Origin: Magnetospirillum aberrantis SpK
Lineage (GTDB): Bacteria > Pseudomonadota > Alphaproteobacteria > Rhodospirillales > Magnetospirillaceae
DNA: 64,000 nt
NCBI RefSeq assembly: GCF_011022235.1
Contig: NZ_JAAIYP010000032.1
Location: 49,959 to 113,958 of the forward strand
Reading direction: 5' to 3'
Below are positions 9,059-16,649 of this stretch, piece after piece. The notes beneath the pieces were generated by a model that was not told the origin of the DNA, did no database searches, and worked only from the letters and a program-made list of their open reading frames with translations. How positions within the stretch are numbered: position 1 is the first letter of the stretch; each line of letters starts with the position of its first letter. The translations under genes and the position numbers were made by a program.

Positions 9059-9535
9059 ATGGCCCGATCACCTTTGGTGTCGCGCCTTCCCGGCCGTCTG
9101 CGCCTGCGCCATGACTGGCTCAGGCGCACGGACGACAACCATGCGTTCCGTGCCACCCTGGCCGGGTGGGAAGGCGTGCTCTCGGTCGAGGGCAACGCCG
9201 CCACCGGCGGCGTGCTGGTCCTTTACGACCCGGCCCGACTGGCGCCGTCCAACATGGAAACACGGGTCTCCGCCTGTCTTGCCGAAATGATTGGGACAGC
9301 GGCGCCCCCTTCCCCCGCCGCCAAACCCGCCCGCAATCCCCGCCGAAGCAAGCTTCAAGGTGTTCTTGACGACGGCGACATCCATCGTGTGGTCAAGATC
9401 GGCATGATGGCGACCATGGGCGGCAGCTTGCTCGCCCTTGCCGCCAGCAAGAAGTTCCATGCCGCCCTGGGGGGCCTGCATCTGGCTTTCCTGGCGTTCC
9501 ACCTCGTCAAATACCGTAAGAAATTGCTGCGATAG
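9059..9535 (+). CDS. HMA2-type domain protein with C-terminal membrane segment
   Basis: 158 aa. Residues 7-19 (VSRLPGRLRLRHD) carry the PGR-x-R motif of the HMA2 family, a ferredoxin-like fold related to heavy-metal-associated domains but lacking CxxC. The mid-region (GVLSVEGNAATGGVLVLYD) fits the strands of that fold. After a Pro/Arg-rich linker there is a hydrophobic stretch about 117-150 ending in basic KYRKKLLR, probably one or two membrane helices. Tightly coupled to feoC and the next HMA2 gene. It may be a membrane-tethered adaptor for the P-type ATPase downstream (inference). Confidence 0.75.
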   Translation: MARSPLVSRLPGRLRLRHDWLRRTDDNHAFRATLAGWEGVLSVEGNAATGGVLVLYDPARLAPSNMETRVSACLAEMIGTAAPPSPAAKPARNPRRSKLQGVLDDGDIHRVVKIGMMATMGGSLLALAASKKFHAALGGLHLAFLAFHLVKYRKKLLR

Positions 9536-9538
9536 GCC

Positions 9539-9880
9539 ATGACCGCGTCCTCTTTTGTCGCCACGAACGAATCCCTGTGGCGTTTCGCCACCATGCTGAA
9601 CATCGCCCACCACATTCCCGGACGGGTCCGCCTGAAAGTGGCGGCCAGTGCCGAAGCCGGGCTGGCCGCCGCCGTGGACGAAGCCAAAAGCTTCGTGCGG
9701 GCAGTCGAACGGGTTCCCGGCATCCGTTCGGTCAACCTCAACCTGCTGGCCCGCTCCTGTGTGGTGGAATACGACCCGTCACAAATCGCCCCCATGGCGT
9801 GGGGAGACCTTGTATCCGGCAACCGCACCGCAGCCGCAGGACAGTTGTTGTCCGCCATACATACCGCGAACAATTCTTAG
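9539..9880 (+). CDS. Small HMA2-type domain protein
   Basis: 113 aa. The motif HHIPGRVRLKV near residues 23-33 is the same HMA2 signature as in the upstream gene and in the ATPase N-terminus. GIRSVNLNLLARSCVVEYDP completes the beta-alpha-beta pattern. No CxxC metal site is present. No membrane segment is evident. Start 9539 lies 3 nt after the previous stop; ATG 9593 is an alternative but has no ribosome-binding site. It is the last gene before an AT-rich gap. Confidence 0.7.
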   Translation: MTASSFVATNESLWRFATMLNIAHHIPGRVRLKVAASAEAGLAAAVDEAKSFVRAVERVPGIRSVNLNLLARSCVVEYDPSQIAPMAWGDLVSGNRTAAAGQLLSAIHTANNS

Positions 9881-10066
9881 TTCTTTCTTTCATAAAGAAG
9901 AGAACAGTTCTTAATTCTTTCAAATAAAATGATCACCATATCTAATTCTGGTGAAATCAACTTTTTTCATTGTACGTCGCCATACCGAGTAGCACGATGT
10001 TACGGTTTTAAGGCACACCTCACGCGAGCATCGAACTTTCGGCGTCGCGTCATGAAAGGAACCGCC
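9881..10066. promoter_or_regulatory. AT-rich promoter region inside the metal island
   Basis: The stretch about 9875-9995 is strikingly AT-rich against GC-rich neighbours. It holds two imperfect direct repeats of about 30 bp (around 9880-9908 and 9904-9930, built on TTCTTA-TTCTTTC). GTTCTTTCTTT and AAAGAAGAGAAC can also pair as an imperfect hairpin. It probably ends the feo transcript and starts a second one for the three small proteins and the ATPase. AT-rich patches of this kind are usual targets of MucR-like or H-NS-like proteins (inference). Confidence 0.5.
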
Positions 10067-10444
10067 ATGCTTCCTTTGCTCACTTTCGCATCGGGCCTGG
10101 TCGCCGGCATCGTCGGCGTCCGTATCGCCAAGTCGGTCAAAGCTCCCGAAAGCCTGCGCAGCGCGGCCAGCACCGTGGGCGACAAGGCCCGCCAAGGTCT
10201 GGATCAGGCGCAAAGCGGCTTGCGCGGCGCCGCCGTCACCAGTCTTTCCGCCATCGAGAAGTCTTCGGCGTCGCTGCGTCAGAAGTTGACCCCGGCGGAA
10301 ACTGAAACAGCTCCCGCCGAAGCCACGGTTGAAAAGGCCGCCGCCGCCAAGCCGGCCCGCAAGCGCCCGGCCCCCCGGAAGAAAACCGCCGCCAAGCCGG
10401 CCGCCGAACCCGTGGCCGACGCCCCCACCGGAGAGGCCTCGTGA
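10067..10444 (+). CDS. Small membrane-anchored protein with Lys/Ala/Pro tail
   Basis: 125 aa. Start ATG 10067 is chosen for the AAAGGA 7 nt upstream. Residues 4-24 (LLTFASGLVAGIVGVRIAK) form one membrane helix. Then come an amphipathic helix (about 30-75) and a disordered tail rich in Lys, Ala, Pro and Glu (KPARKRPAPRKKTAAKPA). It resembles YtxH/DUF1490-like proteins by layout, and the PacL proteins that anchor beside mycobacterial P1B ATPases, but has no obvious metal-binding tail. The next gene starts in its stop codon (GTGA). Confidence 0.6.
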   Translation: MLPLLTFASGLVAGIVGVRIAKSVKAPESLRSAASTVGDKARQGLDQAQSGLRGAAVTSLSAIEKSSASLRQKLTPAETETAPAEATVEKAAAAKPARKRPAPRKKTAAKPAAEPVADAPTGEAS

Positions 10445-10779
10445 AGCGCGCCAAGCGCAAGGATCTGATGGCCGGGGACGACGTTCCCACGGTCTTCCTG
10501 CGCGGCATGATGGTGACCGGCCTGTTGGTGGCGATCCAGGATCGGCGGGCCGCCCGCCGTCCGGCGGCGCCGGCCAAGGTGCTGCGCCATGCCCTTCAGG
10601 GTGGTGCCGCGCTGGCGGCGGGAACGGTCGCAGCCCGTGCCTTGACCCGGAACGATCTGCCGCTGGCGCTGACCGCCATCGCCGCCGGCGCGGCGGGCGT
10701 GCTGGCCGCCGAAGCCCTGATCCCTTCCCCCGACACCGACGACATCAAGGAGAGTGGCCGTGGCCAAGAAGAAGTCTAA
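10441..10779 (+). CDS. Small hydrophobic protein of unknown function
   Basis: 112 aa, starting with GTG that overlaps the previous stop by 4 nt. The N-terminus is basic (MKRAKRKDLM). Two hydrophobic stretches follow, about residues 18-30 and 50-90 (LTAIAAGAAGVLAAEALI), and the tail is acidic. I do not recognise the family. Its overlaps with both neighbours (it ends inside the next gene) show tight translational coupling in the ATPase operon, so a role at the membrane beside the ATPase is likely (inference). Confidence 0.55.
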   Translation: MKRAKRKDLMAGDDVPTVFLRGMMVTGLLVAIQDRRAARRPAAPAKVLRHALQGGAALAAGTVAARALTRNDLPLALTAIAAGAAGVLAAEALIPSPDTDDIKESGRGQEEV

Positions 10780-11101
10780 GCAGTCCAAGCAGTTGAAGCG
10801 CCTGATGCGCGACATGCAATCGTCCATGGGAGCCAACGCCACCCTGGCTGCCAATCAGAATAGCGGGTTGTTCAGCGGCTTGAGCCGGCTGTTGCCGTCG
10901 CGCCGCACCGACCAGTTCCTGGTGGGCCTGTTGCTCGGCGCCGCCGCTACCTACGTGCTGAGCGACGAGGAATTGCGCGGCAAGATCATGAAATCCGGCG
11001 CCAAGCTGTATGGCGGCATGGTCGGCGGTCTCGAGGAAATGAAGGAGCAGATGGCCGACATCCGTGCCGAGCTGACGGCCGAGCAGAACGGCAGCCTATG
11101 A
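10760..11101 (+). CDS. YtxH-like small membrane protein
   Basis: 113 aa. GTG at 10760 is preferred because AAGGAG ends 7 nt upstream; GTG 10754 would be too close to it. The N-terminus is very basic (MAKKKSKQSKQLKRLM). One membrane helix lies about residues 52-68 (FLVGLLLGAAATYVL), followed by a YtxH-like amphipathic helix and an acidic coiled segment (LEEMKEQMADIRAEL). It overlaps the previous gene by 20 nt and the ATPase start by 4 nt (ATGA). It is probably a partner of the ATPase. Confidence 0.6.
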   Translation: MAKKKSKQSKQLKRLMRDMQSSMGANATLAANQNSGLFSGLSRLLPSRRTDQFLVGLLLGAAATYVLSDEELRGKIMKSGAKLYGGMVGGLEEMKEQMADIRAELTAEQNGSL

Positions 11102-13191
11102 CCGTTCCTTTCTGGCTGAGCGCGGTGGATGTCCTCCACCGCGTTCCGGGCCGCGTGCGGTTGCGGTATCGCCTGGCCCCCGACACGCCCGACGATGCAG
11201 CCGCCTTGCGCCGGCTGGTGGCCGACCTTCCCGGCGTTTCCCATTGCCGGGTCAACGCCCGCATCCGTTCCGTGGTGGTCGAATTCGCCCCCGAGGAAAC
11301 CTGCGCCGAACAGGTGGCGGACGGCATGCGGAACCTGCCGGCGCCGCTGGCCCTGATTCCGGCTGACGCTCGCGACGATGGCCGCGCGGCGGTCGCCGCC
11401 AGCCTGGCGACCCTGGTGGGCAGCGGCCTGTTGCCCCGCCCCATCCAATTCCCGGTGGCTCTGGCCGGCGCCTTGCCGTTGTTCCGCCACGCCGCCGCCG
11501 ATTACACGGAAAAGGGCGTCACCTCGCATGTGCTCGAGGGCATGGCGGTCGCCATCTCGCTGGCACGGGCCGATTACACCGCCGCCAACACCACCACCTT
11601 CATGCTGGTGCTGGGCGAATATCTGGAAGATTCCATCGCCCGACGCTCCGACGAATTGCTGAAACACCTGTTGCGGCCGTCCAGCGACCAGGTTTGGGTG
11701 CTGCGCGACGGCGTCGAGGTCCAGGTTCCCACTCAATCGGTCGAGGTGGGCGACACCGTGGTGGTCGGCACCGGCACGGTCATCCCCGTCGACGGCACCG
11801 TTCTGGGCGGCGAGGCCATGGTCAACGAAGCGGCCATGACCGGCGAGAGCGTCTCTGTGGTCAAGAACCGGGGCAAGGGCGTGCTGTCGGGTACCCTGGT
11901 CGAGGAAGGGCGGCTGTCCATTTATGCCGAGCAGGTGGGAACCGCCACCGCCGCCGCCCGCATCGCCGAATACGTGGAACAGTCGCTGACCGCCAAGAGC
12001 GAAGCCCAGCTCGAGGCGGCGCGCATGGCCGACCGGCTGGTGCCGGTGGTGCTCAAGCTGGCGGGTGCGGCGTTCCTGGTGTCGGGCGACTGGCGACGCG
12101 CCGCCTCGGTGCTTCAGGCCGATTATTCCTGCGCCCTCAAACTGGCGACGCCGGTGGCGTTCAAATCGGCCATGTACGGGGCCGGCCGCGCCGGCATCCT
12201 GGTCAAGGGCGCATCGGCGTTGGAACGTCTGGCCCAGGCCGATACCTTCGTGTTCGACAAGACCGGCACCCTGACCACCGGTATCCTTGAGGTCACCGAC
12301 GCCATCACCTTCGACGAACGCTACAGCGCCGACGATCTGATCTGTTTGGCGGCATCGGTCGAGGAACACTATTTCCACCCGCTGGCCCTGGCGGTGGTCA
12401 ACGCCGCCCGCGCCACCCACAATCACCATTTCGACCATCAGGAAGTTCAGTTCATCGTCGCCCACGGCGTCGCCAGCGTCATCGACGGCAAGCGCATCGT
12501 GGTGGGGTCGCGCCATTTCGTCCAGGAAGACGAAGGCGTCAACGTCACCCCCCACCAGCACGTCATCGACGCGCTGTATCAGCAAGGCAAGACCTTGCTG
12601 TTCATCGGCTTCGGTGGGCGTCTTCTGGGCCTGATCGCCCTCAAGGACAGCACCCGCGTCACCAGCGCCCGCACCATCCGCCGGCTGCGCGAACTGGGGG
12701 TGAAACGCATCCTGCTGCTGACCGGCGACCATCGCGACCGGGCCGAGGAACTGGCCGCCGAACTGGGACTGGACGGCGTGCACGCCGAACTGATGCCCCA
12801 GGACAAGGCCCGGATCATCGAAACGCTGAACCAGGACGGCGCCCGTATCGCCTTTGTCGGCGACGGCATCAACGATGCTCCGGCCCTGGCCGGCGCCCAT
12901 GTGGGCATCGCCATGCAGAAGGGGGCCGACATCGCGCGGCTGACCGCCGATGTCGCCTTGCTCGAAGACGACATCGAACGGGTGGCCGACGCCAAACAGG
13001 CGGCCAACGACGTGATGGAGCTGATCGGCCGCAATTACCGTATGACGGTGGGGCTGAACACCGCCATCCTGGGCGCCGCCGCCTTGGGCCTGTTGTCGCC
13101 GGTGGCGACGTCGATCCTGCACAACGGCACCACCATCGGCATCCTGTTGAACGCCCTCAGGCGCCGCAAGCCGGCTCCCCGTCAGGATTGA
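11098..13191 (+). CDS. P1B-type heavy-metal ATPase with SCA motif
   Basis: 697 aa. An N-terminal HMA2 domain (HRVPGRVRLRY, residues 14-24) lacks CxxC. The P-type core is complete: actuator TGES (E250), phosphorylation site DKTGTLT (D387), the P1B-specific HP dipeptide in YFHPLALAVV, and GDGINDAPAL. The ion-binding helix reads DYSCALKLATP (S344, C345), so the usual CPC/SPC/TPC is replaced by SCA. Such pumps export metal from the cytosol with ATP. The metal is not predictable, but the Feo context points to iron or another divalent metal (inference). The gene ends in a terminator. Confidence 0.88.
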   Translation: MTVPFWLSAVDVLHRVPGRVRLRYRLAPDTPDDAAALRRLVADLPGVSHCRVNARIRSVVVEFAPEETCAEQVADGMRNLPAPLALIPADARDDGRAAVAASLATLVGSGLLPRPIQFPVALAGALPLFRHAAADYTEKGVTSHVLEGMAVAISLARADYTAANTTTFMLVLGEYLEDSIARRSDELLKHLLRPSSDQVWVLRDGVEVQVPTQSVEVGDTVVVGTGTVIPVDGTVLGGEAMVNEAAMTGESVSVVKNRGKGVLSGTLVEEGRLSIYAEQVGTATAAARIAEYVEQSLTAKSEAQLEAARMADRLVPVVLKLAGAAFLVSGDWRRAASVLQADYSCALKLATPVAFKSAMYGAGRAGILVKGASALERLAQADTFVFDKTGTLTTGILEVTDAITFDERYSADDLICLAASVEEHYFHPLALAVVNAARATHNHHFDHQEVQFIVAHGVASVIDGKRIVVGSRHFVQEDEGVNVTPHQHVIDALYQQGKTLLFIGFGGRLLGLIALKDSTRVTSARTIRRLRELGVKRILLLTGDHRDRAEELAAELGLDGVHAELMPQDKARIIETLNQDGARIAFVGDGINDAPALAGAHVGIAMQKGADIARLTADVALLEDDIERVADAKQAANDVMELIGRNYRMTVGLNTAILGAAALGLLSPVATSILHNGTTIGILLNALRRRKPAPRQD

Positions 13192-13203
13192 CGGGGAGCT
13201 TTC
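13174..13203 (+). terminator. Intrinsic terminator overlapping the ATPase stop
   Basis: An 11-bp perfect stem (13174-13184 with 13189-13199) with a 4-nt loop, followed by CTTTCC. The last codons and stop of the ATPase gene lie inside the hairpin. Confidence 0.8.
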
Positions 13204-13210
13204 CTGCCGT

Positions 13211-13909
13211 TCACGCGCAGCAACGAGCCGGCGGCTCTGCCGGTTCGGGGCGCGACCGCGTCACCGCGTCGAGCGGAGCGACGGTGGGAGCCAGGGTATC
13301 GCCCAGGTCGCCCTCGGCCAGCCAGCGCATCATGCCGTACAGCATGCGGGTGGCCGCCGGCATGAAATTGCTGCCGTGGTGGAACACCGGGTCCAGGGTG
13401 GACACCACCAACCGGCCCGGCGTGCTGACCCGGTCCACATAGACCAGGGCCCCCTTACCCTCGACCTCGACCAGCGGCACCGCACCGGGCGGAGGCACCA
13501 GGACGCCGTGGTGGTGCCAGACCACGTCGGCCGCGCCGATGAAGCGAAACAGCGGATGGTGCGGCCGGCTGATACGGATGCCGGGGTCGTTGGTCTGATC
13601 CAGCCACCACCAGAAATTCACCTCGGACGGCGACCACACCACGCCGGGCAGGAACTCCTCGGCCCCTTCCGCCGACAGCGACACCACGGTTCCGCCGTGG
13701 CCGAGATAGGCCAAAAGCGGCTCGCGCAGCGGGGCCATCAGGTCGGGGTCCAGGCGACACGGCAACACCACCACGTCGAAATCGGCCAGCGTCACTTCGG
13801 CCAGCTTGCGCACGTGGACACGGCGGCGGATATGACGCGCCACCTGGGGATCGGAATAGGCGAAATGGTGGAAATAGGTGCCGCCATCGACGGCCAGAAT
13901 GGATCGCAT
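13211..13909 (-). CDS. Amidotransferase-fold-like protein of unknown function
   Basis: 232 aa, starting at ATG 13909. The N-terminal pattern (YDV-like DFDVVVLPCRLDPDLM, then LLAYLGHGGTVVSLS) matches the flavodoxin-like fold of class I glutamine amidotransferase/ThuA-like proteins. The usual Cys-His-Glu triad is not evident. A Trp/His-rich middle (WWWLDQTNDPGI, VVWHHHGV) is distinctive. It is paired with the next leftward gene, which has the same fold signature. Both are divergent from the TonB-barrel gene and may share its Fur-like box. Function unknown. Confidence 0.6.
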   Translation of the reverse strand: MRSILAVDGGTYFHHFAYSDPQVARHIRRRVHVRKLAEVTLADFDVVVLPCRLDPDLMAPLREPLLAYLGHGGTVVSLSAEGAEEFLPGVVWSPSEVNFWWWLDQTNDPGIRISRPHHPLFRFIGAADVVWHHHGVLVPPPGAVPLVEVEGKGALVYVDRVSTPGRLVVSTLDPVFHHGSNFMPAATRMLYGMMRWLAEGDLGDTLAPTVAPLDAVTRSRPEPAEPPARCCA

Positions 13910-13920
13910 GCTCGTTCTCC

Positions 13921-14520
13921 TCAGGCGGCGGTCAGCCAGTCGACCAGTTGCGGCGCCATGCGCGCGGCGGAAGTGGGATCGGCGGCATAAGCCCAGACGT
14001 CCAGGCCGCCATGCATGAACACGGTGCCGCCGGCCGGCCGCTGCCACACCCAGTCCAACGGGTCGCGGTCGGGACCGATGCCGTTCAAGGCAATGGCACC
14101 GTCCGGCGCCGGATTGTGACCGCGCCCATAGAAACCGGCGACACCACGACGATAGGTGAGGTCGGCACCATCCACGCCGTCGAACACCGGATGATCGGCA
14201 AGACGATGAATGGTCAACGCCTCGGTGCCGCGCCCGGTCTGAGGCACGAACGGCCTGAGGCCGGCCACCGGCGGATAGGCCATGTGGCCGTTCAGGACCA
14301 GAGTGCCGCCCCGATCCAGGAACGCCTCGAGGCGCGGGGTCTGGTCGATCAGGCTGTGCTGGTCGGCCAGCATGGAGACCAGGATGGCGTCATAGGTGTC
14401 AAGGTCGGTGCGGCCCAACTCGTACTGACCGACCGAATCGACCCGCCCCCCACAGGACGGAGACCGGAAAGCCGCCGGCGCGTGGTCGCGCTGACAGCGC
14501 AGGAAGAGGCATTTGCGCAT
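13921..14520 (-). CDS. Amidotransferase-fold-like protein, divergent from TonB barrel
   Basis: 199 aa, ATG 14520. The segment YDAILVSMLADQHSL followed by LEAFLDRGGTLVLNGH fits the same fold as its downstream neighbour, again without a clear catalytic triad. The N-terminus has several cysteines (CLFLRCQRD, PSCGG). It starts 33 nt from the Fur-like dyad that also serves the divergent receptor gene, and its stop lies 11 nt before the next start, so the two are an operon. It may sense or process the ligand of the uptake system (inference). Confidence 0.6.
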   Translation of the reverse strand: MRKCLFLRCQRDHAPAAFRSPSCGGRVDSVGQYELGRTDLDTYDAILVSMLADQHSLIDQTPRLEAFLDRGGTLVLNGHMAYPPVAGLRPFVPQTGRGTEALTIHRLADHPVFDGVDGADLTYRRGVAGFYGRGHNPAPDGAIALNGIGPDRDPLDWVWQRPAGGTVFMHGGLDVWAYAADPTSAARMAPQLVDWLTAA

Positions 14521-14552
14521 GGTGTGAAATCCGCTCGAATTGATTAAAGTCA

Positions 14553-14581
14553 ATGAGAATGCGAATCACTTGCATTTTCAT
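14553..14581. promoter_or_regulatory. Candidate Fur box (29-bp dyad)
   Basis: A dyad in which 22 of 29 positions agree with the reverse complement. It reads as hexamers GAGAAT-GCGAAT, a CAC centre, then TTGCAT-TTTCAT, with an inner palindrome ATGCGAATCACTTGCAT at 14559-14575. The array of xAxAAT-like hexamers in opposed orientation is how Fur boxes read. It sits between the divergent starts at 14520 and 14634. Confidence 0.6.
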
Positions 14582-14633
14582 GTCGTCGAATTTAACGTCT
14601 GTAGGACTAATTGCCAAGGGGGTATGATAAACC

Positions 14634-16625
14634 ATGAGGTACATTCTTGGGTCGACGGCGCTGGTAACGGCCGCCCTGACCGCTTCCGCAGCCATGGCCC
14701 AGACGGCCACCGACCTGAAATTACCTGACCAGCAGGTGATCCCGGTTCTGCGTCAGCACGACAAACCGGAACCCTTTCCCATCATGCCGCTGGTGGACAT
14801 GTCCGTCGCCCCCGGCGAAATGCCCTATCGCCAGGACAAGATGAAACCCAGCGCGGGTGTGCTGGGAACGCTGATGAACTCGGCCTCGCCGGTCAAGATC
14901 GGCCTGGGCTACAGCGGCGCCGGCGACACCAAGGAGGCGTTCGCCCAAGCCGCCATGCGCACCGCCAAGGCCACGGTGATGGCTTCGACCGCCGCCGAAA
15001 CCGCCAGCACCTACAAGGACGGCAACGGCGACAAGGTCCGATACGGCTACGACCGCACCACCGAACAGGTGGGGCTGGTGTTCCGGCCGTTGTCCGGGAC
15101 CACCCTCAAGGCCGGGTTGGTTCACGACCTGATCGATGACCACGTCCTGCCCCTGGCCGCCACCGGCGTCACCCAGAATGGCGTCGCCAACATGGTTGAC
15201 GGCTATGGCGCCGACCCTATCCGCACGGAACGCACCATCGCCACCACCTCGGTGGAAAAAACCGCCCCCATGGACGGCCTGGATGCGGTCAAGCTGGAAT
15301 TGCGCTATGTCGGCCTCAAGCGTCGGGCCAACAACTTCAAGCTGCGCCCCTACACCTCGACCACCGTCAACGAAGCCAACCCCAACCGCGACGTGCTGAG
15401 CGCGTCGCTGTCCGGCGACACCCATCTAGCCGACAATTTGTTGGGACGGCTGACCGTTTCCGGCTCGCGCATCTGGCACGACGCCAGCCGGGCCGGCGGC
15501 GGCGGCGTCACCATCGACACCATTTCCGGCTACCAATATCCGGGAGTGGAGATGTGGGAAGGCGCGGTCAACGCCGACCTGGCGTGGCGTCCGGCCGAGG
15601 GGGCCACCGTCAACCTGGGCCTGCGCTACGACTATGCCGGCGCCAAGGCGACCGAAATGGACAACCCCATGCGGATCGGCAATTACAGCGGTTCCCCCAG
15701 CGCGCTTTACGAATATTACTACGGCACCGGCATCGACAAGGCGCGCGACGACCACATGTTCAGCGCCAAGGTGGACGGCGAACAGAAGCTGTTGGCCAAC
15801 CGGTTGTCGCTGACCGGGTCGGTGGGCCGCATCATGCGCGCCGCCGACACCCAGGAACGCTATTTCACCCTGCCGTCGCCCACCACCGCCAGCGCAACCC
15901 GTCAGGTGGGCAACCCCGATCTGGCGCCGGAACAGCATTACCGCGCCGAATTGGGCGCCGCGCTCAACGGCGAGGATTGGGTCGATTACGGCCGCAAGCG
16001 GCCGGGCGGCGAGGACTGGCTGGGCAGCAGTTCCTGGAACATCAGCGCCAAGGGCTACGTGGACCACGTCAAGGACTTCATCAGCCGCGACCGCGCCCAC
16101 GGGCAATCGGGCACGATTCGCAGCGACAACGCCTTCATCTGGCGCAACGTCGATGCCGACCTGGCCGGCGCCGAAATCGAATTGTCGGTCAACCTGACCC
16201 GCAACTGGTCGACCAAGCTGGGCGGCTATTGGCGGTGGGGCCAGAACGCCACCGACGGCCGCGCCCTTTACGGCATCGACCCGCTCGAGGCCAACTGGCT
16301 GGTGGAATACCAGGACACTTTGGCCGACCTCGGCACCTGGAACGCCGGCTTCAAGGTACGCGCGGTGGCCGCGCAAAACCGCCTGGACGACGATCCGTCC
16401 TACGGCAGCGGCTTCGACGCCGAGAACGCCGGCGGTTTCGGTCTGCTCGACCTGTTCGCCGGCTTCCAGGTGATGGACACCTTCGGCATGCGGGTGGGAA
16501 TCGACAACGTGTTCGACAAGGCCTATTCCGAGCACAACCCCTACACCAGCACCGACGAAGCCAATCCCAGCACGGTCTACGCCCCCGGCCGCACGGCCTA
16601 TGTGCGCGGCCTGGTGACCTTCTGA
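14634..16625 (+). CDS. TonB-dependent-receptor-like beta-barrel without visible plug
   Basis: 663 aa. Signal peptide MRYILGSTALVTAALTASA with cleavage near AMAQT. From about residue 100 on it is a run of alternating strands typical of TonB-receptor barrels, with conserved landmarks GNPDLAPEQHYRAELG, IDNVFDKAYSEH and a C-terminal aromatic strand ending VRGLVTF. The roughly 130-residue plug domain expected at the N-terminus (with its RGG-type motifs) is not there; only about 80 residues of low-complexity sequence precede the barrel. The barrel style recalls NosA/OprC-type copper receptors. The ABC genes follow directly. Confidence 0.75.
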   Translation: MRYILGSTALVTAALTASAAMAQTATDLKLPDQQVIPVLRQHDKPEPFPIMPLVDMSVAPGEMPYRQDKMKPSAGVLGTLMNSASPVKIGLGYSGAGDTKEAFAQAAMRTAKATVMASTAAETASTYKDGNGDKVRYGYDRTTEQVGLVFRPLSGTTLKAGLVHDLIDDHVLPLAATGVTQNGVANMVDGYGADPIRTERTIATTSVEKTAPMDGLDAVKLELRYVGLKRRANNFKLRPYTSTTVNEANPNRDVLSASLSGDTHLADNLLGRLTVSGSRIWHDASRAGGGGVTIDTISGYQYPGVEMWEGAVNADLAWRPAEGATVNLGLRYDYAGAKATEMDNPMRIGNYSGSPSALYEYYYGTGIDKARDDHMFSAKVDGEQKLLANRLSLTGSVGRIMRAADTQERYFTLPSPTTASATRQVGNPDLAPEQHYRAELGAALNGEDWVDYGRKRPGGEDWLGSSSWNISAKGYVDHVKDFISRDRAHGQSGTIRSDNAFIWRNVDADLAGAEIELSVNLTRNWSTKLGGYWRWGQNATDGRALYGIDPLEANWLVEYQDTLADLGTWNAGFKVRAVAAQNRLDDDPSYGSGFDAENAGGFGLLDLFAGFQVMDTFGMRVGIDNVFDKAYSEHNPYTSTDEANPSTVYAPGRTAYVRGLVTF

Positions 16626-16649
16626 CATCCGTCTCTTAGGAGCATCCTC

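Noticed and set aside
10951..13122. 723-codon open frame antisense to the P-type ATPase
   Set aside because: Same reason: mirror of a real gene with all catalytic motifs.
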